Shown here: piece by piece, positions 1 to 9,332 of the stretch | Numbering within the stretch: position 1 is the first letter of the stretch | Layout of the letters: every line of letters starts with the position of its first letter | NCBI GenBank assembly: GCA_964654995.1 | Contig: CAZZKF010000001.1 | Span: 62,001-126,000 of the forward strand | Source: CAZZKF01 sp964654995 | GTDB taxonomy: Bacteria > Pseudomonadota > Alphaproteobacteria > CAZZKF01 | Reading direction: 5' to 3' | Length of the DNA stretch: 64,000 bases | Translations under genes and position numbers: made by a program | Notes under the pieces: model-generated | What the model was told of the DNA's origin: nothing | Database searches by the model: none | The model's input: only the letters and a program-made list of their open reading frames with translations

Positions 1-348
1 TTCGACGCGCTCGTCGACGCCGGCGATGTCGCTTTCCGGCAAGGCCCGGCTTTCATCCTCGGGGTCGGGCAGAAACAGGGCGCCGCCGCCGCAGGTGAGG
101 TTGATGACGATATCGACGCCGCTATTCCGGATGCGATCGACGATCTCGCGGTAGGCGGCCGCATCGCGGGTGCCGGTGCCGGTTTCAGGGTCGCGGGCGT
201 GAATATGGCACACCGATGCTCCGGCCCTGGCCGCCTCGATCACCGCGTCGCAGATCTGCGCCGGCGTCTGCGGGTAAGTGTAGGGGTATTTCGGGTTGAT
301 CGGCGCATTGCCGGAGACCGCACAGGTCAGGATCACCTTGCCCATCAT
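1..348 (-). CDS. DUF849 / beta-keto acid cleavage enzyme (BKACE), C-terminus outside window
   Basis: The first 116 residues of a DUF849-family protein are present and the gene runs off the left edge. The family, typified by 3-keto-5-aminohexanoate cleavage enzyme, condenses a beta-keto acid with acetyl-CoA to give a CoA thioester plus acetoacetate, using a Zn ion. The N-terminus ILTCAVSGNAPINPKYP and the zinc-binding CHIHARDP stretch (HxH, about residue 50) are typical, as is the VINLTCGGG strand. The start is the ATG at 348. It overlaps the TGA of the upstream dehydrogenase gene as TGATG, so the two are probably translationally coupled. A DUF849 enzyme beside a 3-hydroxyacid dehydrogenase recalls the carnitine pathway (carnitine dehydrogenase followed by dehydrocarnitine cleavage). 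That substrate is only one possibility, because BKACE enzymes accept many beta-keto acids. Confidence 0.85.
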   Translation of the reverse strand, partial: MMGKVILTCAVSGNAPINPKYPYTYPQTPAQICDAVIEAARAGASVCHIHARDPETGTGTRDAAAYREIVDRIRNSGVDIVINLTCGGGALFLPDPEDESRALPESDIAGVDERVE

Positions 349-1316
349 CAGCTCCCCTCGCTGTTGTCCAAATCCCCGTCACCGGCTTCGAGATGGCGGC
401 GCAGGGCGAGCAAGCGCCGGTCGCGCCAGCGCTGGCGCGCCGCCACCCGGGCGGGCGGGGTTTCAAGCTCCAGTTCATCGGCGATCCGATCGACGATCGC
501 CGGTGAAATCCGATAGGTCGTGTGCAGGTCGTCCATCAGGCTCTGATAGCCTTTGCGATATTTGGTCAGGTAATCGCGAAAGCCGCCGGGCGCGTTCAGA
601 TGCCCGGTCTCGAACGGCCCCATGAAAGCCCAGCGCAAACCCAGGCCGGACTTCATGACCTGGTCGAGATCGCCGGCGCTGATCACGCCCCGCTCGACCA
701 GGGCGAGTGCCTCGCGCAGCACCGCCGCCTGCAGCCGATTCAGCGCAAAACCGTCGATTTCCTGCGCAATTTCGACCGGTTTTTGCCCGATTTCGGTCAT
801 CAGATCGCGGCAAAAGGCGAAACTTTCATCCGCTGTTTGGGGGATCCGGCAGAGCTCGACCAGCGGAATGAGATGCGGCGGATTGGTCGGATGGGCGACC
901 AGGCAGCGCGACGAGATCGGCAGGTCGGCCATGAACTGCGAGCCCGGCAGGGCCGAGGTCGAACTGCCGAATACCGTGTCCGGCGCCGCCAGCCCGGCCA
1001 TTTCGGCAAACAGCGCCCGCTTGGCCTCGCGCTCTTCGATGATGCTTTCCTGAACGTAGACGGCACCATCAAGCGCCGCGCCAAGGCTGTCGGCCGGCGC
1101 CAGCCGGGCAAATGCGACATCCGCCGAGTCGATCAGGCCGGCGGCTTCGAGGTCGGCAAACGCGCCTTTGCACCAGTCCAGCGCCGCCTCGACGACGCCC
1201 CGCCCGGCATCGAACAGCGCCACGCGCCAGCCGGCGCGGGCAAAGCACACAGCCCAGGATCGCCCGATGATGCCGGCGCCCACACAGGCGACTTGTTTCT
1301 CCGCTGGCTCGAACAC
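348..1316 (-). CDS. 3-hydroxyacyl-CoA / L-gulonate 3-dehydrogenase family protein (lambda-crystallin type)
   Basis: This 322-residue NAD-dependent dehydrogenase oxidises a 3-hydroxy acid or its CoA ester to the 3-keto form. The N-terminal Rossmann motif is GAGIIG near residues 13-18, followed by an acidic residue in FDAG. The central block with AHPTNPP and the later EIDGFALNRLQ and GLGLRWAFMGP motifs match the lambda-crystallin/CRYL1 and carnitine 3-dehydrogenase branch. The start is a GTG at 1316 with AGGAG six bases upstream. It is the first gene of a coupled pair with the DUF849 enzyme, which would cleave the 3-keto product. Carnitine, gulonate or another 3-hydroxy acid are all possible substrates, and the sequence alone does not decide. 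Confidence 0.85.
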   Translation of the reverse strand: MFEPAEKQVACVGAGIIGRSWAVCFARAGWRVALFDAGRGVVEAALDWCKGAFADLEAAGLIDSADVAFARLAPADSLGAALDGAVYVQESIIEEREAKRALFAEMAGLAAPDTVFGSSTSALPGSQFMADLPISSRCLVAHPTNPPHLIPLVELCRIPQTADESFAFCRDLMTEIGQKPVEIAQEIDGFALNRLQAAVLREALALVERGVISAGDLDQVMKSGLGLRWAFMGPFETGHLNAPGGFRDYLTKYRKGYQSLMDDLHTTYRISPAIVDRIADELELETPPARVAARQRWRDRRLLALRRHLEAGDGDLDNSEGS

Positions 1317-1451
1317 CGCCTTCTCCTTGCCATCGTCTGATGGTGAATTTCGGGACCGCCGCAGCGAATCCCGGCCGCTTTGGGGCGGAATCGTAAACCG
1401 GCGCGGCCGATTTCCAAAACGGTGTCTGGAGCCGGCGATGAAACCGGAAAA

Positions 1452-2295
1452 TCAGGGGAGGGCCAGCGCGGTGTCCGCGTCCGGTGGATCGACCGCGATG
1501 CTTTGGCGCGTCTCGCGCCGGATCGGCCGCCCGTCGATGAACTGTTCGAGCTTCAACGGGAAGGAGATACCGGCGACCTCGCGCCAGTCGGAAAAGACCA
1601 TGAGGTTCACCGTTTCGCCGTCAAGCGGGGTCGCGCTCGCGGCTTGCAACCTCGGCCGGCAGGCCGGTCCGCGGATCGCTGAGCACCTCGAAAGAGCTGC
1701 CGTTGAGGGTGGCAATCCGGCGCCGGAGGCTCCTGCCTCGACGGCGGGCTGTCTCCGGTAAAAGGACGTTGCCGTGGGCCAGCCGCAGCGGGCCGGCAAG
1801 CCACAAATCCCTGAACACGGCACCGATGCGAGCCGGCGCAACCGCGCCTTCGGCGCTCGGGCGGAAGCCGTCGCGTCCTTTGCAGTAGCCGGCGTTCCGG
1901 TGATAGACGGCGGCAAAGGTCCAGTTGTTGGGAACCCGGTAAAGGGTGAACAGCGTCCAGTCATCGTGTGCCGGTACCCAGGTGGTGGTCAATTGGTAGT
2001 CGCAGACATGGCGCGGCGGACCATAGGGGGTGATGTTGTGCAAAGGCTCGAAGCGCTGTCCGGTGGCGGCGATACGCAGCGACACGATGGTGCCAAGGCG
2101 GGTCGCATCGACGGCGCCACCTTCGCCCGCTGCGGCCCCGCGCGCGGTCATCACGAAGGATGCGCAAACGATTGCGCAGACAAGCTTAAAATTAAACCGG
2201 GTAGGTCCAAGACGGAGGGCGGCTATCAATCCAAGGATCCCCGGCCTGAATGAATTGCGCCGGGTATCGGCCTGACCCGGGGGTTCTGCGGACAT
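1452..2295 (-). pseudogene. Exported protein of unknown function, broken by a one-base frameshift
   Basis: A reading frame starts at ATG 2295, with GGAG eight bases upstream and a hydrophobic signal-like segment (FNFKLVCAIVCASFVMTARGAAA). It stops at 1621 after ...VASRERDPA. The adjacent frame continues at once with LDGETVNLMVFSDWREVAGI and runs to 1452. Removing one base from the G run at 1627-1630 (plus strand) joins the two into a 280-residue protein reading RERDPLDGETV. The tail (SDWREV, GISFPLKLEQFIDG) resembles periplasmic lipoprotein-like beta domains, but I do not recognise the family. The break could be a real mutation or a sequencing or assembly error in the homopolymer. The gene lies between a dehydrogenase gene and the divergent ATPase gene, and neither neighbour suggests a role. 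Confidence 0.6.
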
Positions 2296-2497
2296 ATGAC
2301 AAGCTCCGCGTGAATGTGGCTCGGCCAGGGGCGGACAGTCCCGCAGAAAGGCCTTGCGCATGAGCTGACGCCAGCCGTGTTGACGGTACTGCGAGCAGGC
2401 CCTATTTGCCAAGAGATGCGGTTTCGGCGTCGGGCGCTCGCAGAACGCGGGTCCGAGAATGACAGGTGGCGGGAACTTGGTGGCGGAGGGCCAGACG

Positions 2498-4731
2498 GTG
2501 GAGCACGGAAGCCCAGCCCGGTCCGTTCCGAAGGTAGCACGATACGACCCGCTTGCCACCGATCTGGCGGCCGGCCTCAGTGAAGCCGAAGCGCGTCGCC
2601 GCCTGGATGTCTTCGGTCCTAACCAGCTTGCCGAACGCCGCACCAAGCCCATCGTGAAATTTCTGTCCTATTTCTGGGGGCCGATTCCATGGATGATCGA
2701 GATTGCCGCGGTGCTGTCGGCGGTGGTTCGGCATTGGGAAGATTTCGCGATCATCGCCATCATGCTCCTGATCAATGCCGGCGTCGGATTCTGGGAAGAA
2801 TTCCAGGCCGACAATGCCATTGCCGCGCTCAAGAAAAAACTGGCGCTCAAGGCGAGAGTCCTGCGCGACGGGGTCTGGCGCAGTATTTCGGCGACCGAGC
2901 TGGTGCCCGGTGATGTTGTTCTCCTGCGTCTCGGAAATATCGTTCCGGCGGATGTCAAGCTGATCGAGGGTGAATATCTGAGCGTTGATCAGTCGGCCTT
3001 GACCGGCGAGTCGCTGCCGGTCGACAAGGCCGTCGGCGATACCGCTTATGCCGGCTCCGTTGCCAAGATGGGCGAAATGAGAGCGGTGGTCACGGCCACC
3101 GGCGCTAATACCTATTTCGGGCAAACTGCGTCGCTTGTCGAGACCGCCGGCACGACGTCGCATTTTCAAAAAGCGGTCATCCGTATCGGCGATTTCCTGA
3201 TCCTGATGACCTTGGGGCTGATCGCTCTGATCCTGGTGGTNNNNNNNNNNNNNNNNNNNNNNNNNNNNNNNNNNNNNNNNNNNNNNNNNNNNNNNNNNNN
3301 NNNNNNNNNNNNNNNNNNNNNNNNNNNNNNNNNNNNNNNNCCGATGATCCGATTGATAAGGCGGTATTCACTGCCCTGCGGGATCGCGATCAATTGAAGG
3401 GCTACCGGACGGTGCGGTTTCAGCCCTTCGATCCGGTCCGCAAACGGGCCGAAGCCGAGGTCGAATTTGCCGGCCGGCGCTGTCGCGTCGCCAAAGGCGC
3501 ACCACAAGTCATTCTCGATCTTGTCGCCCCCGATGACGCCACGCGGCGCGCCGTTGTCGACAAGGTTGCCGGATTGGCCGGCAAGGGCTACCGCACGCTC
3601 GGCGTGGCCCGGGAAGACGACGACGGCCGTTGGGTGTTTCTCGGGTTGTTGCCGCTTTTCGATCCTCCGCGTGACGATTCAGCGGCAACCATCGAGCGGG
3701 CCAAGGCCATGGGCCTGGGCATCAAGATGGTTACCGGCGATCACACCGACATTGCCCGCGAAATTGCCCGGCAGCTTCATCTCGGCACTAACATCGTGCC
3801 GGCCGGAGCGATTTTTGGCGATCGTGGAGAAAGCGACGACGGCGCCGGTATCGAGCAAGCGGATGGTTTTGCCGAGGTCTTTCCCGAGCACAAGTTCAGG
3901 ATTGTCAAGGAGCTGCAGGCGCGCGGTCATATCGTCGGCATGACCGGCGATGGCGTCAACGATGCGCCGGCGCTCAAGCAGGCCGATATCGGCATTGCGG
4001 TCAGCGGCGCCACCGATGCCGCCCGGTCCGCGGCCTCCCTGGTGCTGACCGAAGCCGGTCTTTCGGTGATCACCCGCGCCACCGAAGAAGCCCGTAAGAT
4101 TTTCGAGCGTATGACCAGTTACGCGATTTTCCGGATCGCCGAGACGATCCGGGTGCTGTTGTTCATGACGCTGTCGATTCTGGCTTTCGACTTCTACCCG
4201 GTCACCGCGGTCATGATCGTATTGCTGGCCATTCTCAACGATTTCCCAATCATGATGATCGCCTACGACAATGCACCGGTGGCCGAGGGCCCGGTGCGCT
4301 GGGATATGCACCGGGTGCTCACGCTCAGCATCGTGCTTGGCGTTCTCGGTGTCATCTCATCATTCGGGCTGTTCTGGATCAGCGAGACATACCTGCATTT
4401 GTCGCGGCCGTTCATCCAGACGCTGATCTTTCTGAAGCTTCTGGTGGCCGGCCATCTCACAATTTACCTGACTCGCAACACCGGCGCCTTCTGGGATCGT
4501 CCGTGGCCGAGTTGGAAACTCGTTGTCGCCACGGAATTGACACAGATTCTCGGCACCCTGGCCGCTGTTTACGGCTGGTATGTAACGCCGATCGGGTGGC
4601 GTTATGCGCTTGTTGTCTGGGGTTACGCGCTTGTCTGGTTCCTGATCAACAACATGGTCAAGATCCTTGTATATCGTCGCGTCCGCAATCGGCCCCGCGA
4701 TGCTATGTCGCCCTCTCGGGCGCGCCCTTGA
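2498..4731 (+). CDS. Plasma-membrane H+-transporting P-type ATPase (P3A), interrupted by an assembly gap
   Basis: This is a proton-pumping P-type ATPase of the inner membrane. Before the gap lie a cation-ATPase N domain, two membrane segments (WMIEIAAVLSAVV), the actuator domain with LTGESLPVDK, and TM3. After the gap come the nucleotide-binding domain (YRTVRFQPFDP, KGAPQVI), the hinge MTGDGVNDAPALKQADIGIA, and a C-terminal membrane block containing NDFPIMMIAYDNA, which is characteristic of P3A pumps. The phosphorylation motif DKTGT and TM4 fall in the gap at 3241-3340. The frames on the two sides differ, so the real gap is not 100 bases; by family length about 110 residues are missing. I prefer the GTG start at 2498, with GGAGGG seven bases upstream; the ATG at 2459 lacks a clear ribosome site. 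Confidence 0.9.
3241..3340. other. Assembly gap (100 N) inside the P-type ATPase gene
   Basis: This run of exactly 100 N is the usual placeholder for a gap of unknown length. The coding frame is not kept across it, which confirms that the length is nominal. The missing part should encode TM4 and the DKTGTLT phosphorylation loop. Confidence 0.97.
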
Positions 4732-5030
4732 CTCCGGTACCTTGTCGGTCACAGGAGGCCGTCCCACATTCGCTGCCGGACAGAAGATCAGGAACCTCAT
4801 AACTTCTGTATTTTCAGACAGTTCCATGATTTGTCATGGGTTTTCCGGGCACCCGGGCCGCGTTAACCATAATAATTTTATTTGTGGAATCTTGGTCGAA
4901 GAGGTGGTTAAAATCGGATCAACCATTCCGGGCATGCGGCGTCGCATTCTGGCGTGTTGGCTTGGCCCGGGGAAGGCCAACATGGATCGATAAAGCCGCC
5001 GGTGGCGGCAACTCAAGGGGGGTTATTTCG
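4732..5030 (+). promoter_or_regulatory. Intergenic region before the subtilase gene, with a weak hairpin and AT-rich promoter-like stretch
   Basis: No gene is seen in these 299 bases. A short dyad CCATGA-TTTG-TCATGG (4824-4839) followed by GTTTTCC could be a weak terminator for the ATPase. An AT-rich patch around 4863-4890 (TTAACCATAATAATTTTATT) stands out in otherwise GC-rich DNA and is the best candidate for the subtilase promoter. No clear -35/-10 pair can be assigned. An open frame crosses the region in phase with the subtilase, but the signal peptide and ribosome site place the real start at 5031. Confidence 0.35.
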
Positions 5031-8000
5031 ATGACAAGATATCCGTTTGGGTCGACCGTGCGCGGGTCGATCGTCTCACTTGCGGCAATAGCGATGATCT
5101 CGGGCCTTGCCTTTGCGGCTGGGCCCGAAGTGATTCCGAAGGCGCCACCACAACGCGTCGATGCCAAGGCACTCGACCAAGGGGTCGAGTATGCCAATAC
5201 CATGGCCTCGCGTCTCGACGATGTGGTCGAAGTCTTCATCCGCCTCGACACGCCGTCGGTCGGTGAATACGTCAAGGAGGAAGAGGACGCCGGCCGCGGC
5301 CATCCCGACAAGGCCAAGCAGAAAGCGCATTACCACAAGGTGATGGCCGAGCAGAATGACCTGCGGGCGATGCTTGCCGATTATGGCGTCGAGGAACTGT
5401 CGTCCTTGCAGGTCGGCGCCAACGGCCTGCGCGTCAAGATCAAGATGCGCGACCTGCCCAAGATCAAGAGCCTTCCGGGTGTCGTCTCGGTGGGCCGCGT
5501 GTCCCATTTCACGCCGCGCCTGGTTGACAGCGTGCCGTGGGTGGGGGCGCCCACGGTGTGGAACGATCTCGGCATTACCGGTGAAGGCCAGACGATTGCG
5601 GTGATCGACACCGGTATCGATTACACCCACGCCAATTTCGGTGGGTCCGGCGATCCCAATGATTACGCCAATAACGATCCCGATATCATCGAGCCGGGCA
5701 CATTCCCGACCGCCAAGGTGACCTTCGGCTGGGATTTTGTCGGCACCAATTTCGATGCCAGCTCACCCGATCCGGCAAAAAACACGCCGGTGCCCGACCC
5801 CGACCCGCTGGACGAGAATTTCCACGGCAGCCATGTCGCCGGTGATGCCGCCGGCATGGGCGTGCCCGGCAGCGTCGGCCCCGGCGTCGCCAAGGGGGCC
5901 GAGTTGTGGGCGCTCAAGGTGTTTGGCACCGGTGGCTCCACCAATGTCACCTCGGATGCCATCGAGCTGGCGCTTGATCCCAATCAGGACGGCTCGATCG
6001 ACGATCATGCCGATGTCATCAACATGAGCCTAGGCTCGGTCCTCGGCGATCCCAACGATCCGACGGCGATCGCCGCCCAGACCGCGGCCGAGCTCGGCAT
6101 CATTGTCGTGGTGGCGGCCGGAAACGCCGGCGACGTACCCTATGTGCACGATTCTCCCGGTGTGGCGCCGGCGGTGATCGCCGTGGCGGCATCGGTTCCC
6201 GGCAACCGCTTCGAATCGACCTTCACGGTGACGGCACCGCCATCCGAGGCCGGGACCTTCCCGAACCTGGAAGGCGCCGGGCCGGTGCGGGTCAAGGATG
6301 TTGCGCCGCTCTCCGGCCAGTTGGTTCCGGCAGCGCCGCTGGACGGTTGTTCGCCGCTGACCAATGGCGGCGACATCGCCGGCAAGATCGCATTCGTGAT
6401 CCGCGGTGCCTGCTTCTTCAACGACAAGTATCTGAATGCCCAGAACGCCGGGGCGATCGCCATCGTCGTGTTCAATGACGGGGCAACGCCCGATCGCATC
6501 GACCCGATCGTCATGGGCGGCATCTCGAACGCGGTGACCATTCCGGGCGTGATGATCAGTGCCACCGAAGGCTTCAAGCTGCTCAACGCGATCGGTGGTG
6601 GCGCCACGGTCGAGGTGACCCTGGATGCGGTGCCCAACACCTCAACCGCCGATACCATCGCCGGCTTCTCGTCGCGTGGTCCGGGCGGCGGCGGCACCCT
6701 GTTCAAGCCGGATGTGACCGGGCCGGGCGTATCCATCGTCTCGACCGGTTTTGCCAGCGGCACCGGCGCCATCAATTCGAGCGGCACCTCGTTCGCCACC
6801 CCGCATGTGGCCGGCGAAGCCGCCCTGCTGCACCAGATCCATCCCTATCTGGAGCCGGCGGCGATCAAGGCGATGATCCAGAACGCCACGGTAACCGCCC
6901 ATGTCGACGGTTTGGGCGGGTCCATCGCCTATCCGTTGGCGCGCCAGGGCGTCGGCGTCATGAGCGTCGACGCGGCGGCCAAGCTGACCAGCTTTGCGGC
7001 GCCGGGCGGGGTGTCCTTCGGGCGCGTCAACCCGACCGGCAAGACCGAGCGTGAACGCAAGGTCGTGGTCTACAATCTCGGCGATACCGGGCGTACGTTT
7101 ACCGTAACCCACGTGCCCAACCAGACCTTCCCGGGCGTCGAGGTGCGGGCCGAGGACACGGAGGTCTACGTGCCGCCGCATGGCTCCGCCAAGCTCGAGC
7201 TCGAGCTTGAGATGGACGGGACTGTCGGGCCGTTCGATGTCGGCGGCTTTACGCAGACCGAGGTGGACGGCTGGTTCGTGCTCAGCGATGGCACCGATGA
7301 ATTGCGTGTCGGTTATCTCGCCGCCGTCGATCCCGCCTCCGACATGGAGGTCAAGAGCCGGCATGGTGGTACCATCGAAGTCCGCAATGAAGAGGGCTCC
7401 ATCGGTTTTGCCGAGGGCTTTACCCTGGTCGGCCGGATGCTGAAGATGCGCGATGATGATGACCACGGGAAAGGCAAGAAAGGCAAGAAAGGCAAAAAGG
7501 GCAAGAAGCACGATGACGATGACGGCGATGACGATGCCGGTCCGCCGCCGGTGGCTGGCAATGCCGTTCGCGCCTTCGGGTTCCGCAACTCGTACTTCGG
7601 GTTCGATGCGGTGGAATTCGCCGTTGCGGTGACCCGGCCCTGGGATACGCCGTCGGCCTTCGAATTCGACATCTTCATCGATGGCAATGAGGACGGTGTC
7701 TTCGAATCGGTTCTGGTGGCGGCCGATCTCGGCCTGCTGCTGGGCCAGGATCCGTCGGGTCAGGTGGCCACCGCCATCTTCCCGCTGACGCCGGATTCGC
7801 CGGCGGCCGGTGCCTTCCTGCTGTTCTTTGCCGATGGCGACCTGAACGACTCCTCGATCATTCTGCCGTTCCAGTTGAATGATCCGGGCTTTCCGTTCGC
7901 CAATTTCCTGGCGCCGGGAGACACCGACTTCAATTTCCAGCTGGCAGCTTTCGATCTGCGCTCGGGCCTGTTCGACCTCAAGACCGGCCGGATCGATCTG

Positions 8001-8192
8001 ACCGACGAGATCGTGCCGCTGCTGGGCGGATCCGAGCTCTCCAGCTTCGGGCTTCTGCCCGACAGCCGGGTTCCGCTCGAGACCGTTGGCGGCCCGGGTC
8101 GGATGTTGTGGCTGTTCCAGAACAACCAGAACCGGGAGCAGGCACAGGCCGTCCGTATCGAAGGTCTCGGAGAGATCGAGGACGCGGAATAG
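5031..8192 (+). CDS. Secreted S8 family serine peptidase (subtilase) with PA domain and charged C-terminal linker
   Basis: This extracellular protease has about 1053 residues. A Sec signal peptide (residues 1-30, ending near GLAFAAGPE) is followed by an inhibitor-I9-like propeptide. The catalytic domain carries Asp193 in VIDTGIDYTH, His265 in HGSHVAG and Ser587 in GTSFATPHVAG. A PA (protease-associated) insert sits between about residues 390 and 540 (DGCSPLTNGGDIAGKIAFVIRG). The C-terminal third has a fibronectin-like domain, an Asp/Lys-rich linker around residues 806-835 with four GKK repeats, and a further beta-rich domain. No sortase or autotransporter motif was seen. The start ATG 5031 has GGGGGG about eight bases upstream. 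The gene stands alone between a P-type ATPase and the ccm operon and ends at a strong terminator, so it is probably monocistronic. Confidence 0.92.
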   Translation: MTRYPFGSTVRGSIVSLAAIAMISGLAFAAGPEVIPKAPPQRVDAKALDQGVEYANTMASRLDDVVEVFIRLDTPSVGEYVKEEEDAGRGHPDKAKQKAHYHKVMAEQNDLRAMLADYGVEELSSLQVGANGLRVKIKMRDLPKIKSLPGVVSVGRVSHFTPRLVDSVPWVGAPTVWNDLGITGEGQTIAVIDTGIDYTHANFGGSGDPNDYANNDPDIIEPGTFPTAKVTFGWDFVGTNFDASSPDPAKNTPVPDPDPLDENFHGSHVAGDAAGMGVPGSVGPGVAKGAELWALKVFGTGGSTNVTSDAIELALDPNQDGSIDDHADVINMSLGSVLGDPNDPTAIAAQTAAELGIIVVVAAGNAGDVPYVHDSPGVAPAVIAVAASVPGNRFESTFTVTAPPSEAGTFPNLEGAGPVRVKDVAPLSGQLVPAAPLDGCSPLTNGGDIAGKIAFVIRGACFFNDKYLNAQNAGAIAIVVFNDGATPDRIDPIVMGGISNAVTIPGVMISATEGFKLLNAIGGGATVEVTLDAVPNTSTADTIAGFSSRGPGGGGTLFKPDVTGPGVSIVSTGFASGTGAINSSGTSFATPHVAGEAALLHQIHPYLEPAAIKAMIQNATVTAHVDGLGGSIAYPLARQGVGVMSVDAAAKLTSFAAPGGVSFGRVNPTGKTERERKVVVYNLGDTGRTFTVTHVPNQTFPGVEVRAEDTEVYVPPHGSAKLELELEMDGTVGPFDVGGFTQTEVDGWFVLSDGTDELRVGYLAAVDPASDMEVKSRHGGTIEVRNEEGSIGFAEGFTLVGRMLKMRDDDDHGKGKKGKKGKKGKKHDDDDGDDDAGPPPVAGNAVRAFGFRNSYFGFDAVEFAVAVTRPWDTPSAFEFDIFIDGNEDGVFESVLVAADLGLLLGQDPSGQVATAIFPLTPDSPAAGAFLLFFADGDLNDSSIILPFQLNDPGFPFANFLAPGDTDFNFQLAAFDLRSGLFDLKTGRIDLTDEIVPLLGGSELSSFGLLPDSRVPLETVGGPGRMLWLFQNNQNREQAQAVRIEGLGEIEDAE
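7473..7508 (+). repeat. Four tandem 9-base repeats encoding Gly-Lys-Lys
   Basis: Four copies of GGC-AAG-AAA (with synonymous AAA/AAG changes) encode GKK x4 at about residues 815-826 of the subtilase. Aspartate runs flank them on both sides (DDDD before, DDDDGDDD after). The result is an acidic-basic-acidic linker between the catalytic half and the C-terminal domain. Confidence 0.9.
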
Positions 8193-8233
8193 AACGGCAC
8201 CTCCGATCGTTCTTTCCGGGTTGTGCATAAATC

Positions 8234-8261
8234 GGCGCCGGGTCCATTTGGACCCGGCGCC
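8234..8261 (+). terminator. Rho-independent terminator after the subtilase gene
   Basis: A perfect 12-bp stem (GGCGCCGGGTCC, loop ATTT, then its complement) begins about 42 bases after the subtilase stop. It is followed by ATTCCTTTG, a poor U-tract. It separates the subtilase from the ccm operon. Confidence 0.8.
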
Positions 8262-8364
8262 ATTCCTTTGGCCGCGCCCGTGATGGTGTTCCCCTTGCCG
8301 GGGCCTGCGAGCATTCGCCGCAGGTTTGCCGGCATGCCTTGCAAAGGGGGGCAGGGCGGTCTAA

Positions 8365-9123
8365 ATGTCTTGCATGCACCGTTTCGCCAACCCGGCGCGG
8401 TTTCTGCGCCTCGCAGATCAGATCCTGCCCTGGGCCGGGGGATCGACCGTCGTTCTCCTCACGCTCGGGCTGTATCTTGGCCTGTTCGTGGCACCGCCCG
8501 ATTATCAGCAGGGCGAGAGCGTGCGGATCATGTTCGTGCATGTGCCGGCCGCCTGGATGGCGATGTTCACCTACACGGTGATCGCCGGCGCCAGCGCCAC
8601 CGGACTGATCTGGAAACATGCGGTGGCTGACCTGATCGCCAAGTCGAGCGGCCCGATCGGCGCCGGCTTTACCTTCATTGCCCTGGTCAGCGGTTCGTTC
8701 TGGGGCAAGCCGATGTGGGGCACCTGGTGGGTGTGGGATGCGCGGCTCACCTCGGTGCTGATCCTGTTCTTTCTCTATCTCGGCTACATGGCGATCTGGC
8801 AGGCCTTCGATGACAAGGCCAAGGCGGCCAAGGCGGCGGCGATTCTGGCGCTGGTCGGATTTGTCAACATTCCGATCATCAAGTTTTCGGTCGACTGGTG
8901 GAACACGCTGCATCAGCCGTCGAGCGTTCTGCGCCCGGGCGGGCCGACCATTCACCCGTCGATGTTGTGGCCGCTGTTGATCATGGCGGTGGGCTTCACC
9001 ACCTATTACGTGACTGTGCTTTTATGGCGAGTCCGGGCCGAAATCGTCGAGCGCAAGATCCGGGCCCTGCGTCTGACGCGAACCGGGGCGGCCGAGCCGG
9101 CGGAGGCGACATGGAGCGCGTAG
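8365..9123 (+). CDS. ccmC: Heme exporter / heme-handling membrane protein CcmC
   Basis: CcmC is the inner-membrane protein of System I cytochrome c maturation that passes heme to CcmE. The 252-residue protein has about six membrane segments. It carries the tryptophan-rich signature WGTWWVWD (about residue 117) together with conserved histidines in FVHVPAAW and HPSMLWP. It opens the ccmCDEFGH operon and its 3' end overlaps ccmD by 13 bases. ccmA and ccmB, which normally precede ccmC, are not in this window; a subtilase gene and its terminator lie directly upstream. The ATG at 8365 follows a purine-rich stretch (GGGGGGCAGGGCGG); a second in-frame ATG lies 9 bases further in. Confidence 0.97.
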   Translation: MSCMHRFANPARFLRLADQILPWAGGSTVVLLTLGLYLGLFVAPPDYQQGESVRIMFVHVPAAWMAMFTYTVIAGASATGLIWKHAVADLIAKSSGPIGAGFTFIALVSGSFWGKPMWGTWWVWDARLTSVLILFFLYLGYMAIWQAFDDKAKAAKAAAILALVGFVNIPIIKFSVDWWNTLHQPSSVLRPGGPTIHPSMLWPLLIMAVGFTTYYVTVLLWRVRAEIVERKIRALRLTRTGAAEPAEATWSA

Positions 9124-9332
9124 CGGCGTTTTTCGACATGGGCGGATATGCGGCCTTTGTCTGGCCGCCGTTCGTGATTGCCGCCCTGGTGATGGCCGGG
9201 CTGGCGATTTCCAGCCGGCGCCGGCTGCGGGCCAGCGAGCGGCTGCTGGCCGAACTGGAAGAGACGGTGCGGCCCGCCACACAGCCGCCGGCGCAAGACG
9301 GATCCCCGCAACCGGTCGAGGAAACGCCATGA
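9111..9332 (+). CDS. ccmD: Heme exporter small subunit CcmD
   Basis: This 73-residue protein has one N-terminal membrane segment (YAAFVWPPFVIAALVMAGLA) followed by a basic helix (SSRRRLRASERLLAELE) and a flexible tail, the standard CcmD plan. CcmD helps release holo-CcmE from the CcmABC complex. It begins inside the end of ccmC and its stop overlaps the start of ccmE as ATGA. Identification rests on size, topology and operon position, since CcmD is poorly conserved. Confidence 0.93.
   Translation: MERVAAFFDMGGYAAFVWPPFVIAALVMAGLAISSRRRLRASERLLAELEETVRPATQPPAQDGSPQPVEETP

Noticed and set aside
4836..5030. N-terminal extension of the subtilase
   Set aside because: The extension has no domain features. 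The signal peptide and ribosome site begin at 5031.
7473..7508. Tandem repeat as a possible CRISPR or regulatory repeat
   Set aside because: Units are 9 bases, in phase with the reading frame and without spacers. They encode GKK in the subtilase.
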